Part shown: piece by piece, positions 18,741-28,232 of the stretch
How the letters are laid out: the number at the start of each line of letters is the position of its first letter
Numbering within the stretch: position 1 is the first letter of the stretch
NCBI GenBank assembly: GCA_963719025.1
Contig: CAVRBK010000053.1
Span: 1-64,000 of the forward strand
Length of the DNA stretch: 64,000 bases
Direction of reading: 5' to 3'
Origin: Thiosocius sp963719025
GTDB lineage: Bacteria; Pseudomonadota; Gammaproteobacteria; Chromatiales; Chromatiaceae
Notes under the pieces: generated by a model
Database searches by the model: none
Told to the model about the DNA's origin: nothing
What the model saw: only the letters and a program-made list of their open reading frames with translations
Made by a program: the position numbers and the translations under genes

Positions 18741-19445
18741 ATGACAACTGATCTGGAAGCCGCTGCGATCGATCCGCCTCGTCGTGGCTTGCGCGGCATC
18801 CATGTCGTATGGATTGTGCTGGCGACCATCCTGGTGACCGCTGCAGTCACCTTCTGGCTGGTCCGTACCTACATCTATGCCAAGGATTTCAAACCGGTCG
18901 AGTTGAGCATCAAGGAGCAGCAGACGCTCGACTCGAAACTGCGCGTTCTCGGCTATGAGCCGGCGGCATCCGGCAGCGAAACCGCCAGCGGCGCAGCGCC
19001 CGAGAGCGACGAGAAGTGGTTGCGGCCGGAGCGCTACAACGAGGTGGGTGCTGAACGTGCGGTGAGTTTCAGCGAGCGCGAGCTCAACGCGATGGTGGCT
19101 AAGAACCGTGATCTGGCGAAGAAACTCGCGGTGGACCTGGGCGATGACCTGGTCAGCGCGCGCCTGTTGGTGCCGGTCGATCCGGATTTTCCGTTCCTTG
19201 GCGGAAAGACGTTGCGCGTGTCAGCCGGTGTCGAGATGGCGTTTCGTAACGCCAAGCCAGTGGTCGTCCTCAAGGGTGTCAGTGTCATGGGGATTCCCAT
19301 ACCGAATGCCTGGCTCGGTGGTTTGAAAAATATCGACCTGATCAGCGAGTTTGGTGATCAGGATGGATTCTGGAAGGGCTTTGCCGATGGGGTCGACAAT
19401 ATCCGCGTCGAAGAAGGGCAACTGAAGATCCATCTGAAGGAGTAG
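18741..19445 (+). CDS. membrane-anchored hypothetical protein, 234 aa
   Basis: The start at 18741 (MTTDLEAAAID) follows GGGTGCC; the upstream extension would overlap the ppk1 terminator. One transmembrane helix (HVVWIVLATILVTAAVTFWLV) lies near residues 19-39, with the rest predicted outside. The domain contains a F-S-E-R-E-L-N-A-M segment, then D-L-V-S-A-R-L, D-P-D-F-P-F-L-G-G-K and GISVMGIPIPNAWLGG-like residues. Similar proteins in sulfur-oxidizing gammaproteobacteria have been called arginine N-succinyltransferase, but nothing in the sequence supports that enzyme. I treat it as unknown. Confidence 0.6.
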   Translation: MTTDLEAAAIDPPRRGLRGIHVVWIVLATILVTAAVTFWLVRTYIYAKDFKPVELSIKEQQTLDSKLRVLGYEPAASGSETASGAAPESDEKWLRPERYNEVGAERAVSFSERELNAMVAKNRDLAKKLAVDLGDDLVSARLLVPVDPDFPFLGGKTLRVSAGVEMAFRNAKPVVVLKGVSVMGIPIPNAWLGGLKNIDLISEFGDQDGFWKGFADGVDNIRVEEGQLKIHLKE

Positions 19446-19535
19446 GTTTCCTTCGCCGGAAACGGGGGTGCCGGATTGGTCCGCCCAAGGCACAGGGCGC
19501 CGGTCTGGGTAACAAACAACAGGATAGGCAGTTGC

Positions 19536-19877
19536 ATGGAACATGACAGTGCGGCCCACGGTGGCGCTCCGCTGCAGACGGGTATTACGATCATCGCCAC
19601 AGTGCTGGGACTCATCCTGGTCGGTTTCGGCATGTGGGCGCTGGTCGGCGCGGTATACGCGGCCTGGAGCCTGTTCAGGGATCCTGGCAGCATCGCTTAC
19701 TTCGTCAGTTATTTCCTCAACGCGACAGATATCGCAAGTGTCCTGCCGGGAGGCGGCGAGGGCCTCGCGCACTATGTGTCCTGGGTGGCCGTCATCCTGC
19801 TGCTGCTGGTGCTCGGCAAACTCGGTTCGTGGGCCGTGGGTGCGGGCGCCCAGTTGATCGTCCTGAAGCGCCGCTGA
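19536..19877 (+). CDS. small integral membrane protein, 113 aa, unknown
   Basis: Translation from ATG 19536 (MEHDSAAHGG) gives two strong hydrophobic helices: ITIIATVLGLILVGFGMWAL (about 17-36) and VSWVAVILLLLVLGKLGSWA (about 83-102), with a loop between. It ends in LKRR, which suggests a cytoplasmic C-terminus. No family was recognised. It lies 90 bases after the previous unknown membrane gene on the same strand, so the two may form an operon, convergent with dapE. Confidence 0.55.
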   Translation: MEHDSAAHGGAPLQTGITIIATVLGLILVGFGMWALVGAVYAAWSLFRDPGSIAYFVSYFLNATDIASVLPGGGEGLAHYVSWVAVILLLLVLGKLGSWAVGAGAQLIVLKRR

Positions 19878-19916
19878 TCGGCACTTGGTGAACGGTTGAT
19901 CGCCGGGTGAGCCGGT

Positions 19917-21044
19917 TCAGGTCAACAGCTCTTCCAGGATAATTTCGTACATCGCCGACAGACGATCGAGATCATCCACGCCCACGCACTCGTCGATCTG
20001 GTGAATGGTCGCATTCAGTGGCCCGAGTTCGAGCACCTGCGCCCCGGTCGGCGCGATGAAGCGGCCATCCGAGGTACCACCCGCCGTCGACAGCTCTGTG
20101 TCGTATCCGCCGACGTCGGCGATCGCCTTGTGCGCGGCCTCGACCAGTTCGCCACGCGGGGTGAGAAACGGCAGGCCGGAAAGGTTCCAGTCGGCGCTGT
20201 AGTCGAGGCCGTGGCGATCAAGGATTGCCTCGACCCGTTCGCGCAGCGCCTCATGCGTGGTTTCGGTCGAGTAGCGAAAGTTGAAGGTCACCTCGCAGGA
20301 GCCGGGGATCACGTTGGTGGCGCCGGTTCCCGCATGGATATTCGAGACCTGAAAGGTGGTCGCCGGAAAAAACGCATTGCCCTCATCCCACGCGGTCCCT
20401 GCCAGTTCCTCCAGGGCCGGAGCAAACTGGTGCACCGGGTTTTTCGCCAGATGCGGATAGGCCACGTGGCCCTGGATACCCCGGACGGTCAATACGCAGC
20501 CGAGCGAGCCGCGGCGCCCGTTTTTCACCACGTCGCCGACCCGGTCGGTGGACGAGGGTTCGCCGACCAGGCACCAGTCGATTTTTTCCCCGCGTTGTTC
20601 CAGCGTTTCGACGACCTTGACTGTGCCATTGATCGACGGGCCTTCCTCGTCGCTGGTGATCAGGTAGGCGATCGACCCCTTGTGCCCGGGATGCCTGGCA
20701 ATGAAGCGCTCGGTGGCCGTGATCATCGCCGCCAGTGAGCCCTTCATGTCGGCCGTCCCGCGTCCATACAGCAGGCCTTCGCGAATCTCAGGCCGGAAGG
20801 GATGGGACTGCCAGGACTCGACCGGGCCGGTGGGTACGACATCGGTGTGTCCGGCGAAACAGAAGACCGGGCCCTCGGTGCCGCGCCTGGCCCAGAGGTT
20901 GTCGACATCCTCGAAGCGCAGTCGCTCATTCTGGAAACCGAGTTCGCCGAGGCGATTCATCATCACATCCTGGCAGCCTGCGTCTTCGGGTGTCACCGAT
21001 TCACGGCTGACAAGATCAATGGCGAGTTCGAGTGTCGCGCTCAT
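19917..21044 (-). CDS. dapE: succinyl-diaminopimelate desuccinylase, 375 aa
   Basis: DapE hydrolyses N-succinyl-L,L-DAP to L,L-DAP in lysine/peptidoglycan synthesis. M20 peptidase zinc site: FAGHTDVVPTG (His, near 67), YGRGTADMKG (Asp) and ITSDEEGP (catalytic Glu and metal Glu). The C-terminal HQIDECVGVDDL completes the site. Length is typical. It is the last gene of the minus-strand DAP group. Confidence 0.95.
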   Translation of the reverse strand: MSATLELAIDLVSRESVTPEDAGCQDVMMNRLGELGFQNERLRFEDVDNLWARRGTEGPVFCFAGHTDVVPTGPVESWQSHPFRPEIREGLLYGRGTADMKGSLAAMITATERFIARHPGHKGSIAYLITSDEEGPSINGTVKVVETLEQRGEKIDWCLVGEPSSTDRVGDVVKNGRRGSLGCVLTVRGIQGHVAYPHLAKNPVHQFAPALEELAGTAWDEGNAFFPATTFQVSNIHAGTGATNVIPGSCEVTFNFRYSTETTHEALRERVEAILDRHGLDYSADWNLSGLPFLTPRGELVEAAHKAIADVGGYDTELSTAGGTSDGRFIAPTGAQVLELGPLNATIHQIDECVGVDDLDRLSAMYEIILEELLT

Positions 21045-21088
21045 GTTGGTCCTTGGTTGCTGGTATTCCCGCGGCGGGCGGGACGCGC

Positions 21089-21436
21089 TCAGCGGTGAAA
21101 AATTTCGGTATACAGCTCAGGCTTGAACCCGACATGCAGCGATTTACCGGTATCCATCACCGGCCGTTTGATGATGCTCGGCGTGTCGAGCATCAACTGA
21201 ACGGCGGAGGCCTCGTCGATTCGATCTTTGGCCTCCTGCGGGACTTTGCGCCACATCATGCCGCGCGTGTTCAACAGGGGCTGCCAGCCGACATCCGCGA
21301 TCCAGCCTCGCAGGGTCGCTTCGTCGATACCGGCCTTCTTGTAGTCGTGAAAGGCATAGTCGATTGCGTGCTCGGTCAGCCAGGCGCGCGCCTTCTTCAT
21401 CGTGTCGCAGTTGGGGATACCATAAAGTTTTATCAT
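21089..21436 (-). CDS. ArsC/Spx-family thioredoxin-fold protein (YffB type), 115 aa
   Basis: MIKLYGIPNCDTMKKARAW has the N-terminal single-cysteine site of the ArsC-related YffB/Spx family (C10), followed by LLNTRGMMWRK and IKRPVMD, the cis-proline region. It is not a dedicated arsenate reductase by context: no arsR or arsB is nearby. It lies between dapE and dapD, an arrangement also known in E. coli, where yffB neighbours dapE. Its biochemical role is unresolved. Confidence 0.88.
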   Translation of the reverse strand: MIKLYGIPNCDTMKKARAWLTEHAIDYAFHDYKKAGIDEATLRGWIADVGWQPLLNTRGMMWRKVPQEAKDRIDEASAVQLMLDTPSIIKRPVMDTGKSLHVGFKPELYTEIFHR

Positions 21437-21520
21437 TTCAGCTCACATCGCCGGAGGCGCCGGCGTAAGGGACGCACGGAAAAACGGCCCCGGCGCTTTC
21501 GGCCTCCCTGCAATCGAATG

Positions 21521-22343
21521 TCAGATGTCTCGCAGCAGTTCGTTGATGCCGACCTTCGAGCGGGTCTTTTCGTCGACCCGCTTGACGATGACCGCACAGT
21601 ACAGGCTGTACTTGCCATCTTTCGATGGCAGGTTGCCGGATACGACCACCGAGCCGGCCGGAATCCGGCCGTACAGCATTTCGTCGTTTTCACGGTCATA
21701 GATGCGGGTCGACTGGCCGATGTAGACCCCCATCGAGATCACCGAACCCTGCTTCGACGATAACGCCCTCGACAACCTCGGAGCGTGCGCCGATGAAGCA
21801 GTTGTCTTCGATGATGGTCGGTGCCGCCTGCAGGGGCTCGAGAACGCCGCCGATACCGACACCGCCGGACAGGTGCACGTTCTTGCCGATCTGCGCGCAT
21901 GAGCCGACCGTGGCCCAGGTGTCCACCATGGTGCCGGAATCGACGTAGGCACCGATGTTGACGTAGGACGGCATCAGGACGCAGCTGGGTGCGATATAGG
22001 AGCCTTTGCGCGCGGTGGCCGGCGGCACGATACGCACGCCCGACTCGCGGAACTCGCGCGAGTTGTAGTCGGCGTACTTGGATTGCACCTTGTCGTAGTA
22101 GTTGGTGAAGCCGCCCTTGATGAACTCGTTGTCATTGATCCGGAACGACAGCAGAACGGCCTTCTTGACCCAGTCGTTGACGATCCAGTCGCCGTCGCGT
22201 TTCTCGGCGACCCGGATCTCGCCACGATCGAGCTGGTCGATGGCCTCCATGACGGCGTCGCGCACCGCGGTGCTGACGTTACGCGGTGTGATATCGGCGC
22301 GTTTTTCGAACGCGTCGACGATCGTAGACTGGATGTCGCTCAT
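21521..22343 (-). CDS. dapD: tetrahydrodipicolinate N-succinyltransferase, frameshifted once
   Basis: DapD succinylates tetrahydrodipicolinate in the lysine/DAP pathway. From ATG 22343 the protein runs MSDIQSTIVDAFEKRADI through the left-handed beta-helix (GSYIAPSCVLMPSYVNIGAY and IEDNCFIGARSEVVEG). An extra base near 21752 (GAA-G-CAG) shifts the frame; the remainder, GSVISMGVYIGQSTRIYD to VGINELLRDI, lies in the next frame and ends at 21521. Corrected length is about 273 residues, as in E. coli. The frame break is probably a sequence error. Confidence 0.9.
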
Positions 22344-22372
22344 GATGGTCTCCTGGATCAGGTCTGAAACGG

Positions 22373-23571
22373 TTAAAGTCGGGTGATGAAATCTTGTATG
22401 CGCTGCGCGGCCTCGACACATTCATCGAGCGTTGCGACCAGGGCCATGCGGACATGTCCGGCGCCGGGGTTGAAGCCGTTCGACGTCGCGCGATAGATAG
22501 CGGCCGGGCAGCACGGTGACGTGTTGCCGGTCGAACAGCGCGCGCGCGAACTGTTCGTCATCGATCGGTGTGCGTGGCCACAGGTAGAAGCCGGCATCCG
22601 GGTAAGCCACGTCGAGATGGCCGTGCAGTATGTCGAGAACGGCGGCGAATTTCTCGCGGTACTGATCGCGGTTGTGTTCGACGTGCGCCTCGTCCTGCCA
22701 TGCCGCAATACTGGCATGTTGGTGCTGCGCCGGCATCGCACAGCCATGATAGGTGCGGTAGCGCAGAAAGGCGCTCAGCAGGTCGGCATCGCCGGCGACG
22801 AAGCCGGAACGCAGCCCGGGTGCATTGGAGCGTTTCGACAGGCTGTGAAAGACCACGCAGCGTTTGTAGTCGGTGTTGCCCATGCCCGCCGCGGCCTGCA
22901 GCAGGCCAACCGGCGGCCTTGACTCGTCGAAATAGATCTCGGAGTAGCACTCATCTGAGGCGATGACGAAATCGTACTGGTCGGCCAGCTTGATCAGGCG
23001 CTGCAGGGTCTGTTCCGGCAGAACCGCACCGGTCGGATTGCCCGGTGAGCACAGGTACAGCAGTTGACAGGCCTGCCAGGTCTCGGCCGGGACCGCGTCG
23101 AAATCCGGCAAATAGGCGTTGTCCGCCGTGCAAGGCACGAAATGCGGGGTGGCGCCGGCCAGCAGGGCAGCACCCTCGTAGATCTGGTAGAACGGATTGG
23201 GCGCGACCACCAGCGCCTGGCGGGATCCGATCGACGACCGCCTGGGCAAAGGCGAACAGGGCCTCGCGGGTGCCGTTGACCGGCAGCACATGGCGTTCGG
23301 CGTCGAGGCTGTCTGCCGGCAGCTGGAATCGACGGGTCAGCCAGTCGCGGATGGCCTGGCGCAGTTGCGGTATCCCCCTGGTCAGCGGGTAGGCGGCAAG
23401 ACCTTCCTCCAGGTGCTGTTGCAGCGCTGTGGCGATCAGCCCGGGTGTGGCATGCTTCGGCTCGCCGATCGAGAGCGCGATGTGCGGCAGCTCGGGCGGC
23501 GTTGTGCCTGCCTTGAGCGCGTTCAGCTTTTCGAAGGGGTAGGGTTGAAGTTTGTCCAGGTCGGGGTTCAT
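22373..23571 (-). CDS. dapC: succinyldiaminopimelate transaminase, frameshifted twice
   Basis: This is a class I/II PLP aminotransferase making N-succinyl-L,L-DAP. The first piece starts MNPDLDKLQPYPFEKLNALK and contains HIALSIGEPKH. An indel near 23226 moves the frame to the piece with APNPFYQIYEGAAL, CSPGNPTGAVLP and the PLP lysine in VFHSLSKRSNAPGLRSGF. A second near 22488 moves it to the last piece, SNGFNPGAGHVRMALVA, ending at 22373. Corrected length is about 399 residues. It lies just upstream of dapD on the same strand and belongs to the same operon. Confidence 0.88.
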
Positions 23572-23619
23572 GCGCGTTACTGCGTGTTGCCGGGCGGCCG
23601 ATTATAGGCGATCGATTTG

Positions 23620-24495
23620 ATGAATGCTGCGCTGGCCCGCTTCGGACCAACCCTTGGGCTGCTCTACGGGGCGTCTTTCTGGGGTCTGGTGTGGTATCCA
23701 TCGCGGATACTGGAAGATGCCGGGATGTCGGGCGCCTGGCTGACCTTGACCGCCTACAGCGCCGCATTCCTGTTCTTCATCCCGTTTGTCCGCATTTCGA
23801 TGGCCGGCCTGCGGGTCCAGCCCTGGGATGTCCTGACGTTGCTGCTGGCCGCGGGCTGGACCAACGTGGCGTTCATATTGGCGGTACTCGAGGGTGAGGT
23901 TGTTCGGGTCCTGCTGCTGTTCTATCTCTCGCCCATCTGGACGGTCCTGCTCGGGCGCTGGCTTCTGCAGGAGGCACTAACATGGCGGACCGGGCTGATG
24001 CTTGGCCTGGGGCTGGGTGGGGCCATCGTCATGCTGTGGGATCCCGCGGTCGGCGCTGTGCCGCTGAACCGCGCCGATCTGCTGGCCCTGAGCGCGGGCG
24101 TGTCGTTTGCAATCAACAATGTGATGACCCGACGTATCACCAGTCTCGGGGTGCGGGCCAAGACCCATATCGCCTGGCTGGGTGTGGTGATTGTTTCCGC
24201 GGTGTTCGTTGCGGTGCTCGCGCCGGCGATGCCCGAGGTATCCGCCGGCACCTGGGTCGGGGCGGTTGTGCTCGGGCTGCTGGGGTTCATGTTGTCGACC
24301 CTGGCGGTCATGTACGGTGTATCGCACATGCCGGTGCAGCGATCTGCCGTCATAATGCTGTTTGAACTGGTTGTCGGCGCGGCCTCGGCCTGGTGGCTCG
24401 CTGACGAGGCGATCGTCCTGCGGGAGTGGCTGGGTGGCGCTTTGATCCTCAGTGCCGCACTGATTGCCGTATTTCAGCAGGAGCAGGATAGATGA
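23620..24495 (+). CDS. DMT-superfamily (EamA) transporter, 291 aa
   Basis: Ten hydrophobic helices in two EamA repeats: LGLLYGASFWGLVWYPSRI, LTLTAYSAAFLFFIPFV, then VLTLLLAAGWTNVAFILAVL and VRVLLLFYLSPIWTVLLGRW in the first half, and GLMLGLGLGGAIVMLW onward in the second. It is an inner-membrane metabolite exporter or permease with unknown substrate. ATG 23620 is chosen over the adjacent TTG. It diverges from dapC and overlaps the VOC gene by four bases (ATGA), so the two are co-translated. Confidence 0.85.
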   Translation: MNAALARFGPTLGLLYGASFWGLVWYPSRILEDAGMSGAWLTLTAYSAAFLFFIPFVRISMAGLRVQPWDVLTLLLAAGWTNVAFILAVLEGEVVRVLLLFYLSPIWTVLLGRWLLQEALTWRTGLMLGLGLGGAIVMLWDPAVGAVPLNRADLLALSAGVSFAINNVMTRRITSLGVRAKTHIAWLGVVIVSAVFVAVLAPAMPEVSAGTWVGAVVLGLLGFMLSTLAVMYGVSHMPVQRSAVIMLFELVVGAASAWWLADEAIVLREWLGGALILSAALIAVFQQEQDR

Positions 24496-24869
24496 GTGGG
24501 ATCGTTGGCTTGCATCATGTCAGCCTGGTCGTTGCCGAAACGGCACGATCTCTGGCGTTTTATTGCGATATCCTGGGTCTCACGATCGAACCCACCAGGC
24601 CGGATCTGGGTTTTCCCGGCGCCTGGCTGCGGCTGGGCGACCAGCAGGTACACCTGCTCGAACTGCCCAATCCGGATCCGGTCGAGCAGCGGCCACCACA
24701 TGGCGGTCGCGACCGCCATACCGCGGTAACCGTGAGAGATCTTGCACCCTTCGTGGGGCGTCTCGGTGCGGCCGGCGTGGCGTATACGATGAGTCAATCC
24801 GGGCGTCGGGCCCTGTTCTGTCGCGACCCGGATGGCAATACCTGGGAACTCATCGAAAAGGTGGATTGA
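24492..24869 (+). CDS. VOC-family (glyoxalase/bleomycin-resistance fold) protein, 125 aa
   Basis: A single vicinal-oxygen-chelate domain: GLHHVSLVVAETARSLAFYC at the start (metal-binding His), LRLGDQQVHLLELPNP in the middle and FCRDPDGNTWELIE at the end (metal-binding Glu). Candidate activities include glyoxalase, epimerase and dioxygenase; the sequence does not decide. It is coupled to the DMT transporter upstream and lies 35 bases before hemG. Confidence 0.82.
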   Translation: MSGIVGLHHVSLVVAETARSLAFYCDILGLTIEPTRPDLGFPGAWLRLGDQQVHLLELPNPDPVEQRPPHGGRDRHTAVTVRDLAPFVGRLGAAGVAYTMSQSGRRALFCRDPDGNTWELIEKVD

Positions 24870-24904
24870 ATGCCAGCCGTGCGACGGTGGCAGAGGACGA
24901 GGTG

Positions 24905-25441
24905 ATGGGCGAAACGCTGGTGATTTACTCGACAGTCGACGGACATACTCGCGAGATCTGCTCGCGGATCCGTGACGTTCTCCAACAACAGGGAGAGCAT
25001 GTGACCCTGGTTTCGCTGGATGAGGGTGGGGATATCGACCCGGCACCCTTCGAGCGTATCGTGATCGGGGCCAGCATCCGCTATGGCAAGCATCGCGACA
25101 ACGTGGTGGCCTTCATCAACCGGCACGCCGGGTTGCTGCAGGAAAAGCGGGCAGCCTTTTTCTCGGTCAACCTGGTTGCGCGCAAGCCCAACAGGGACCA
25201 GGTCGAGACCAACCCCTATCTGAAGCGTTTTCTCGGCAGAATTCGCTGGCAGCCGGAGACGATTGCGGTGTTCGCGGGAAAGCTGGATTACCCGAAATAC
25301 CGTTTCTGGGATCGTCAGATGATTCGCTTCATCATGTGGATGACCAAGGGGCCGACCCGGTCCGACGCCGTGGTCGATTACACCGACTGGCGGCGGGTTG
25401 AGGCGTTTGCCCGGGATGTCGGGCAACTGGAGCCTCGCTGA
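24905..25441 (+). CDS. hemG: menaquinone-dependent protoporphyrinogen IX dehydrogenase, 178 aa
   Basis: HemG is a flavodoxin-like FMN enzyme that oxidises protoporphyrinogen IX with a quinone as acceptor. MGETLVIYSTVDGHTREICS holds the phosphate-binding loop; VIGASIRYGKHR and FFSVNLVARKPNRDQ are typical, as is the long insert loop (YLKRFLGRIRWQPE). ATG 24905 is preceded by a GAGG-type site in GAGGACGAGGTG. Length matches E. coli HemG (181). It converges with glnD. Confidence 0.9.
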   Translation: MGETLVIYSTVDGHTREICSRIRDVLQQQGEHVTLVSLDEGGDIDPAPFERIVIGASIRYGKHRDNVVAFINRHAGLLQEKRAAFFSVNLVARKPNRDQVETNPYLKRFLGRIRWQPETIAVFAGKLDYPKYRFWDRQMIRFIMWMTKGPTRSDAVVDYTDWRRVEAFARDVGQLEPR

Positions 25442-25478
25442 ACGAGTTGCGTTGCGCGGCGCGCAGGCGGGCTCGCTT

Positions 25479-28121
25479 CTAGGTTGTATCCAGCGTCGTG
25501 CGGATGGAATCGGCGATTCTCGTCAGCATGGCCGAATCGGTGATCGGCTGGTCGTCGCGATCGGTGATGGCGAAGGTGTCCTGGGCCTCGGCACCGGCGG
25601 TGGCGATCCGTGCGCTGTGCAGGCGCAGCCTTTCCGCAGCAAAGGCCTGGCCAACCTGGGACAGCAGGCCTGGCCGGTCACTGGTCTTCAGCTTCAATAG
25701 CGTGACGACGCGTTTTTCATCCTGTTCGAAGCCGATCTCCGAGGGCATCTGGAAACTTTTCAGCTGCCGCGGGATGCGCGGCTGGCCCTGCGGTGGCTCG
25801 GCGCTGTTCAGGCCGTCCTCGACGTAGTGCCGGATGCCTGCAAGGCGTTCCTCGCCGCTTATCCGTGATCCGTCGTCTTCGAGCACGAGGTAGGTGCTGA
25901 TGCTAAGGCCCTGTTCGGTGGTATGGACCCGGGCGCTGAGGACATTCAGGCCCAGTTGATCGAGCAGCGCGCTGGTGTGGGCAAACAGGTCATCCCGGTC
26001 CGGCCCGAACACGAAGATATCGGTACAGCGATGTACCGGATCTTCACGCAACTTGGCGTGCATGTGCCTCATTGTCCGGCCGGGGGGCCACAGCAGGCCG
26101 GTATGCCAGACAATGGCGTCGACCGTGTTTTGCAGAAAGTAATCGGTACTCAGTGACATCCAGAGCAGGTTCAGCTTGTCGTTGTCGTAGCCGGATTCGA
26201 CCAGTTCAACCCGTGCCTCGGCCTGACGCTGGGCGATAATGTCGTCCTGCTCCTGCGGCTGGTCGAGGCCGCGTTCCAGGGCCTCATGGGTCAATTTGTG
26301 CAGGCGGTCGAGCAGGGCCGATTTCCACGAGTTCCAGCGCCCCGGGTTGGTACCACGCATGTCGGCAACCGTGAGCAGGTAGAGGTAGTCGAGACGCATG
26401 CGCGTCGCTACCCGCTCTGCGAATTCGCGGATCACCTCGGGGTCGTCGATGTCGCGATGCTGCGCGGTATGCGACATGACCAGGTGCATCCGCACCAGCC
26501 AGGCGACCAGTTCGGCGTCGAAGTCCGAGAGATCGTGCCGCAGGCAGAACTCGCGGGCATCATGCGAGCCAAGTTCGGAATGGTCGCCGCCGCGGCCCTT
26601 GGCAATGTCGTGAAACAGGCCCGCTAGATACAGCAGCTCGGGCTTTGGCAGGCGCGCGTACACTTCGTTGCAGCGCGGACACTCGTCGGCATGCTTGGCA
26701 AGGGCAAACCGGCGCATGTTGCGGATCACCATCAGGATGTGTTCGTCCACCGTGTAAACGTGGAAGAGGTCGAACTGCATCAGGCCGGTGACTGCATTGA
26801 ACGCGGGCACGTAGCGCGAGAGTATGCCGTATCGATGCATGCGCCGCGTGGCATGCGTCAGCCCTTCGTGTTCGCGAAATATCTCGATAAACAGCGCGCG
26901 GGCGCGGATGTCACGACGGATGCGTTCGTCGATAAGGTGACGGTGTGCGCGGATAAGGCGAATCGTACTGGCACGCACGCCCTGCAGTTCAGGGTGTTGC
27001 TGCAATACGAGGAAAAGCTCGAGCATCGCAATCGGGTAACGGGCGAATATCCCCGGATTGCTGACCTCGAGGTAGCCGTTGCGTGCCTGAAAACGGCGGT
27101 TGATCACCACCGGCTTGCCGAGTTGGTTGTCGAGCAGAATGGCTTCTTCGAACAGTTGCAGCAGCATCTCGTTGAGCCGCTGCATCTCCACGACCCGGCG
27201 ATAGTAGTCCTGCATGAACTGTTCTACCGCGAGATTGGTATCCGCATCGCTGTAGCCGAATTGCTGCGCCAATGCGCGCTGGTATTCGAACAGCAGGCGT
27301 TCCTCGTGGCGACCGGCCAACAGGTGGAGGGCATAGCGCACGCGCCAGAGGTGGGCCTCGCCCTGCTGCAGTTTGTGGAATTCGTGATCGGTTAGAAAGC
27401 CTCGCTCGACCAGCGCCTTCATCGTGCTGACGCCGAAGTGCCGCTTGGCGACCCAGCCGATGGTCTGTATGTCACGCAGACCGCCCGGGCCCTCCTTGAT
27501 GTTTGGCTCGAGGTTGTGGCCGCTGTCGTCGAATTTCGCATGACGCTGCCGCTGTTCTTCCAGCTTTGCCGAAAAGAACGCCCGGCTGGGCCACAGGTGT
27601 TCGGGGCCGGTGGCCTCGGCCATCTGGGTGAACAGTTCGTTGCTGCCGGTCAGCAGACGGCTCTCCACCAGATTGGTGGCGACCGTGATGTCGTCCTTCG
27701 CCTGTTCGACACACTGTTCGACACTGCGCACGCTGTGCCCGACCTGCAGGCCGATGTCCCAGAGAAACATCACCAGGGGTTCCAGGCGCTGTGCCAGCGA
27801 CAGTGGGTCGACTTCGGTAAGGATCAACAGGTCGATATCGGAGGCCGGATGCAGTTCCCCACGCCCGTATCCGCCGACGGCGATCAGGCAGGCACGGGTG
27901 TCCGGCGGGATAAACTGTGTCCAGACCCGTTGCAGTACGCCGTCAATGAGCGACGCTGCGCTGCGTACGAGCAATTTGATGTCCGTGCCGTCATGGAAAC
28001 GCCGGGCCAGGGATTCGCGGGATGCACGCAAGGCCGTTTTGTAGGCGGTCAGCGGGGGATCTCCAGCGGCGAGGCGCCGGTCGAGGTCGCTCAGTGCTGC
28101 GATAATGATCGATTCGGGCAA
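25479..28121 (-). CDS. glnD: bifunctional PII uridylyltransferase/uridylyl-removing enzyme, 880 aa
   Basis: GlnD is the nitrogen sensor that modifies PII proteins. The nucleotidyltransferase site is GGYGRGELHPASDIDLL at residues 83-99. The HD hydrolase domain has FHDIAKGRGGDHSELG. Two C-terminal ACT domains (VFGPDRDDLFAHTSALLDQL and KTSDRPGLLSQVGQAFA) bind glutamine. The length of 880 is standard and the 2.6-kb frame is intact. It is encoded next to map, the usual gammaproteobacterial arrangement. Confidence 0.96.
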   Translation of the reverse strand: MPESIIIAALSDLDRRLAAGDPPLTAYKTALRASRESLARRFHDGTDIKLLVRSAASLIDGVLQRVWTQFIPPDTRACLIAVGGYGRGELHPASDIDLLILTEVDPLSLAQRLEPLVMFLWDIGLQVGHSVRSVEQCVEQAKDDITVATNLVESRLLTGSNELFTQMAEATGPEHLWPSRAFFSAKLEEQRQRHAKFDDSGHNLEPNIKEGPGGLRDIQTIGWVAKRHFGVSTMKALVERGFLTDHEFHKLQQGEAHLWRVRYALHLLAGRHEERLLFEYQRALAQQFGYSDADTNLAVEQFMQDYYRRVVEMQRLNEMLLQLFEEAILLDNQLGKPVVINRRFQARNGYLEVSNPGIFARYPIAMLELFLVLQQHPELQGVRASTIRLIRAHRHLIDERIRRDIRARALFIEIFREHEGLTHATRRMHRYGILSRYVPAFNAVTGLMQFDLFHVYTVDEHILMVIRNMRRFALAKHADECPRCNEVYARLPKPELLYLAGLFHDIAKGRGGDHSELGSHDAREFCLRHDLSDFDAELVAWLVRMHLVMSHTAQHRDIDDPEVIREFAERVATRMRLDYLYLLTVADMRGTNPGRWNSWKSALLDRLHKLTHEALERGLDQPQEQDDIIAQRQAEARVELVESGYDNDKLNLLWMSLSTDYFLQNTVDAIVWHTGLLWPPGRTMRHMHAKLREDPVHRCTDIFVFGPDRDDLFAHTSALLDQLGLNVLSARVHTTEQGLSISTYLVLEDDGSRISGEERLAGIRHYVEDGLNSAEPPQGQPRIPRQLKSFQMPSEIGFEQDEKRVVTLLKLKTSDRPGLLSQVGQAFAAERLRLHSARIATAGAEAQDTFAITDRDDQPITDSAMLTRIADSIRTTLDTT

Positions 28122-28232
28122 GACATGATCCTAACGGCTTGGGCAGGTTGAAACGGCGTCATGCCGCCAGGCACCTGCGGGTGGAGTGACTCGCACATGT
28201 CGATCCGGGGGGTAAGCCCGGTAAGCAGATGG

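Noticed and set aside
21089..21436. Arsenate reductase / arsenic resistance gene
   Set aside because: The protein is the YffB/Spx-like branch and there are no ars neighbours; context in the dap cluster argues against arsenic resistance.
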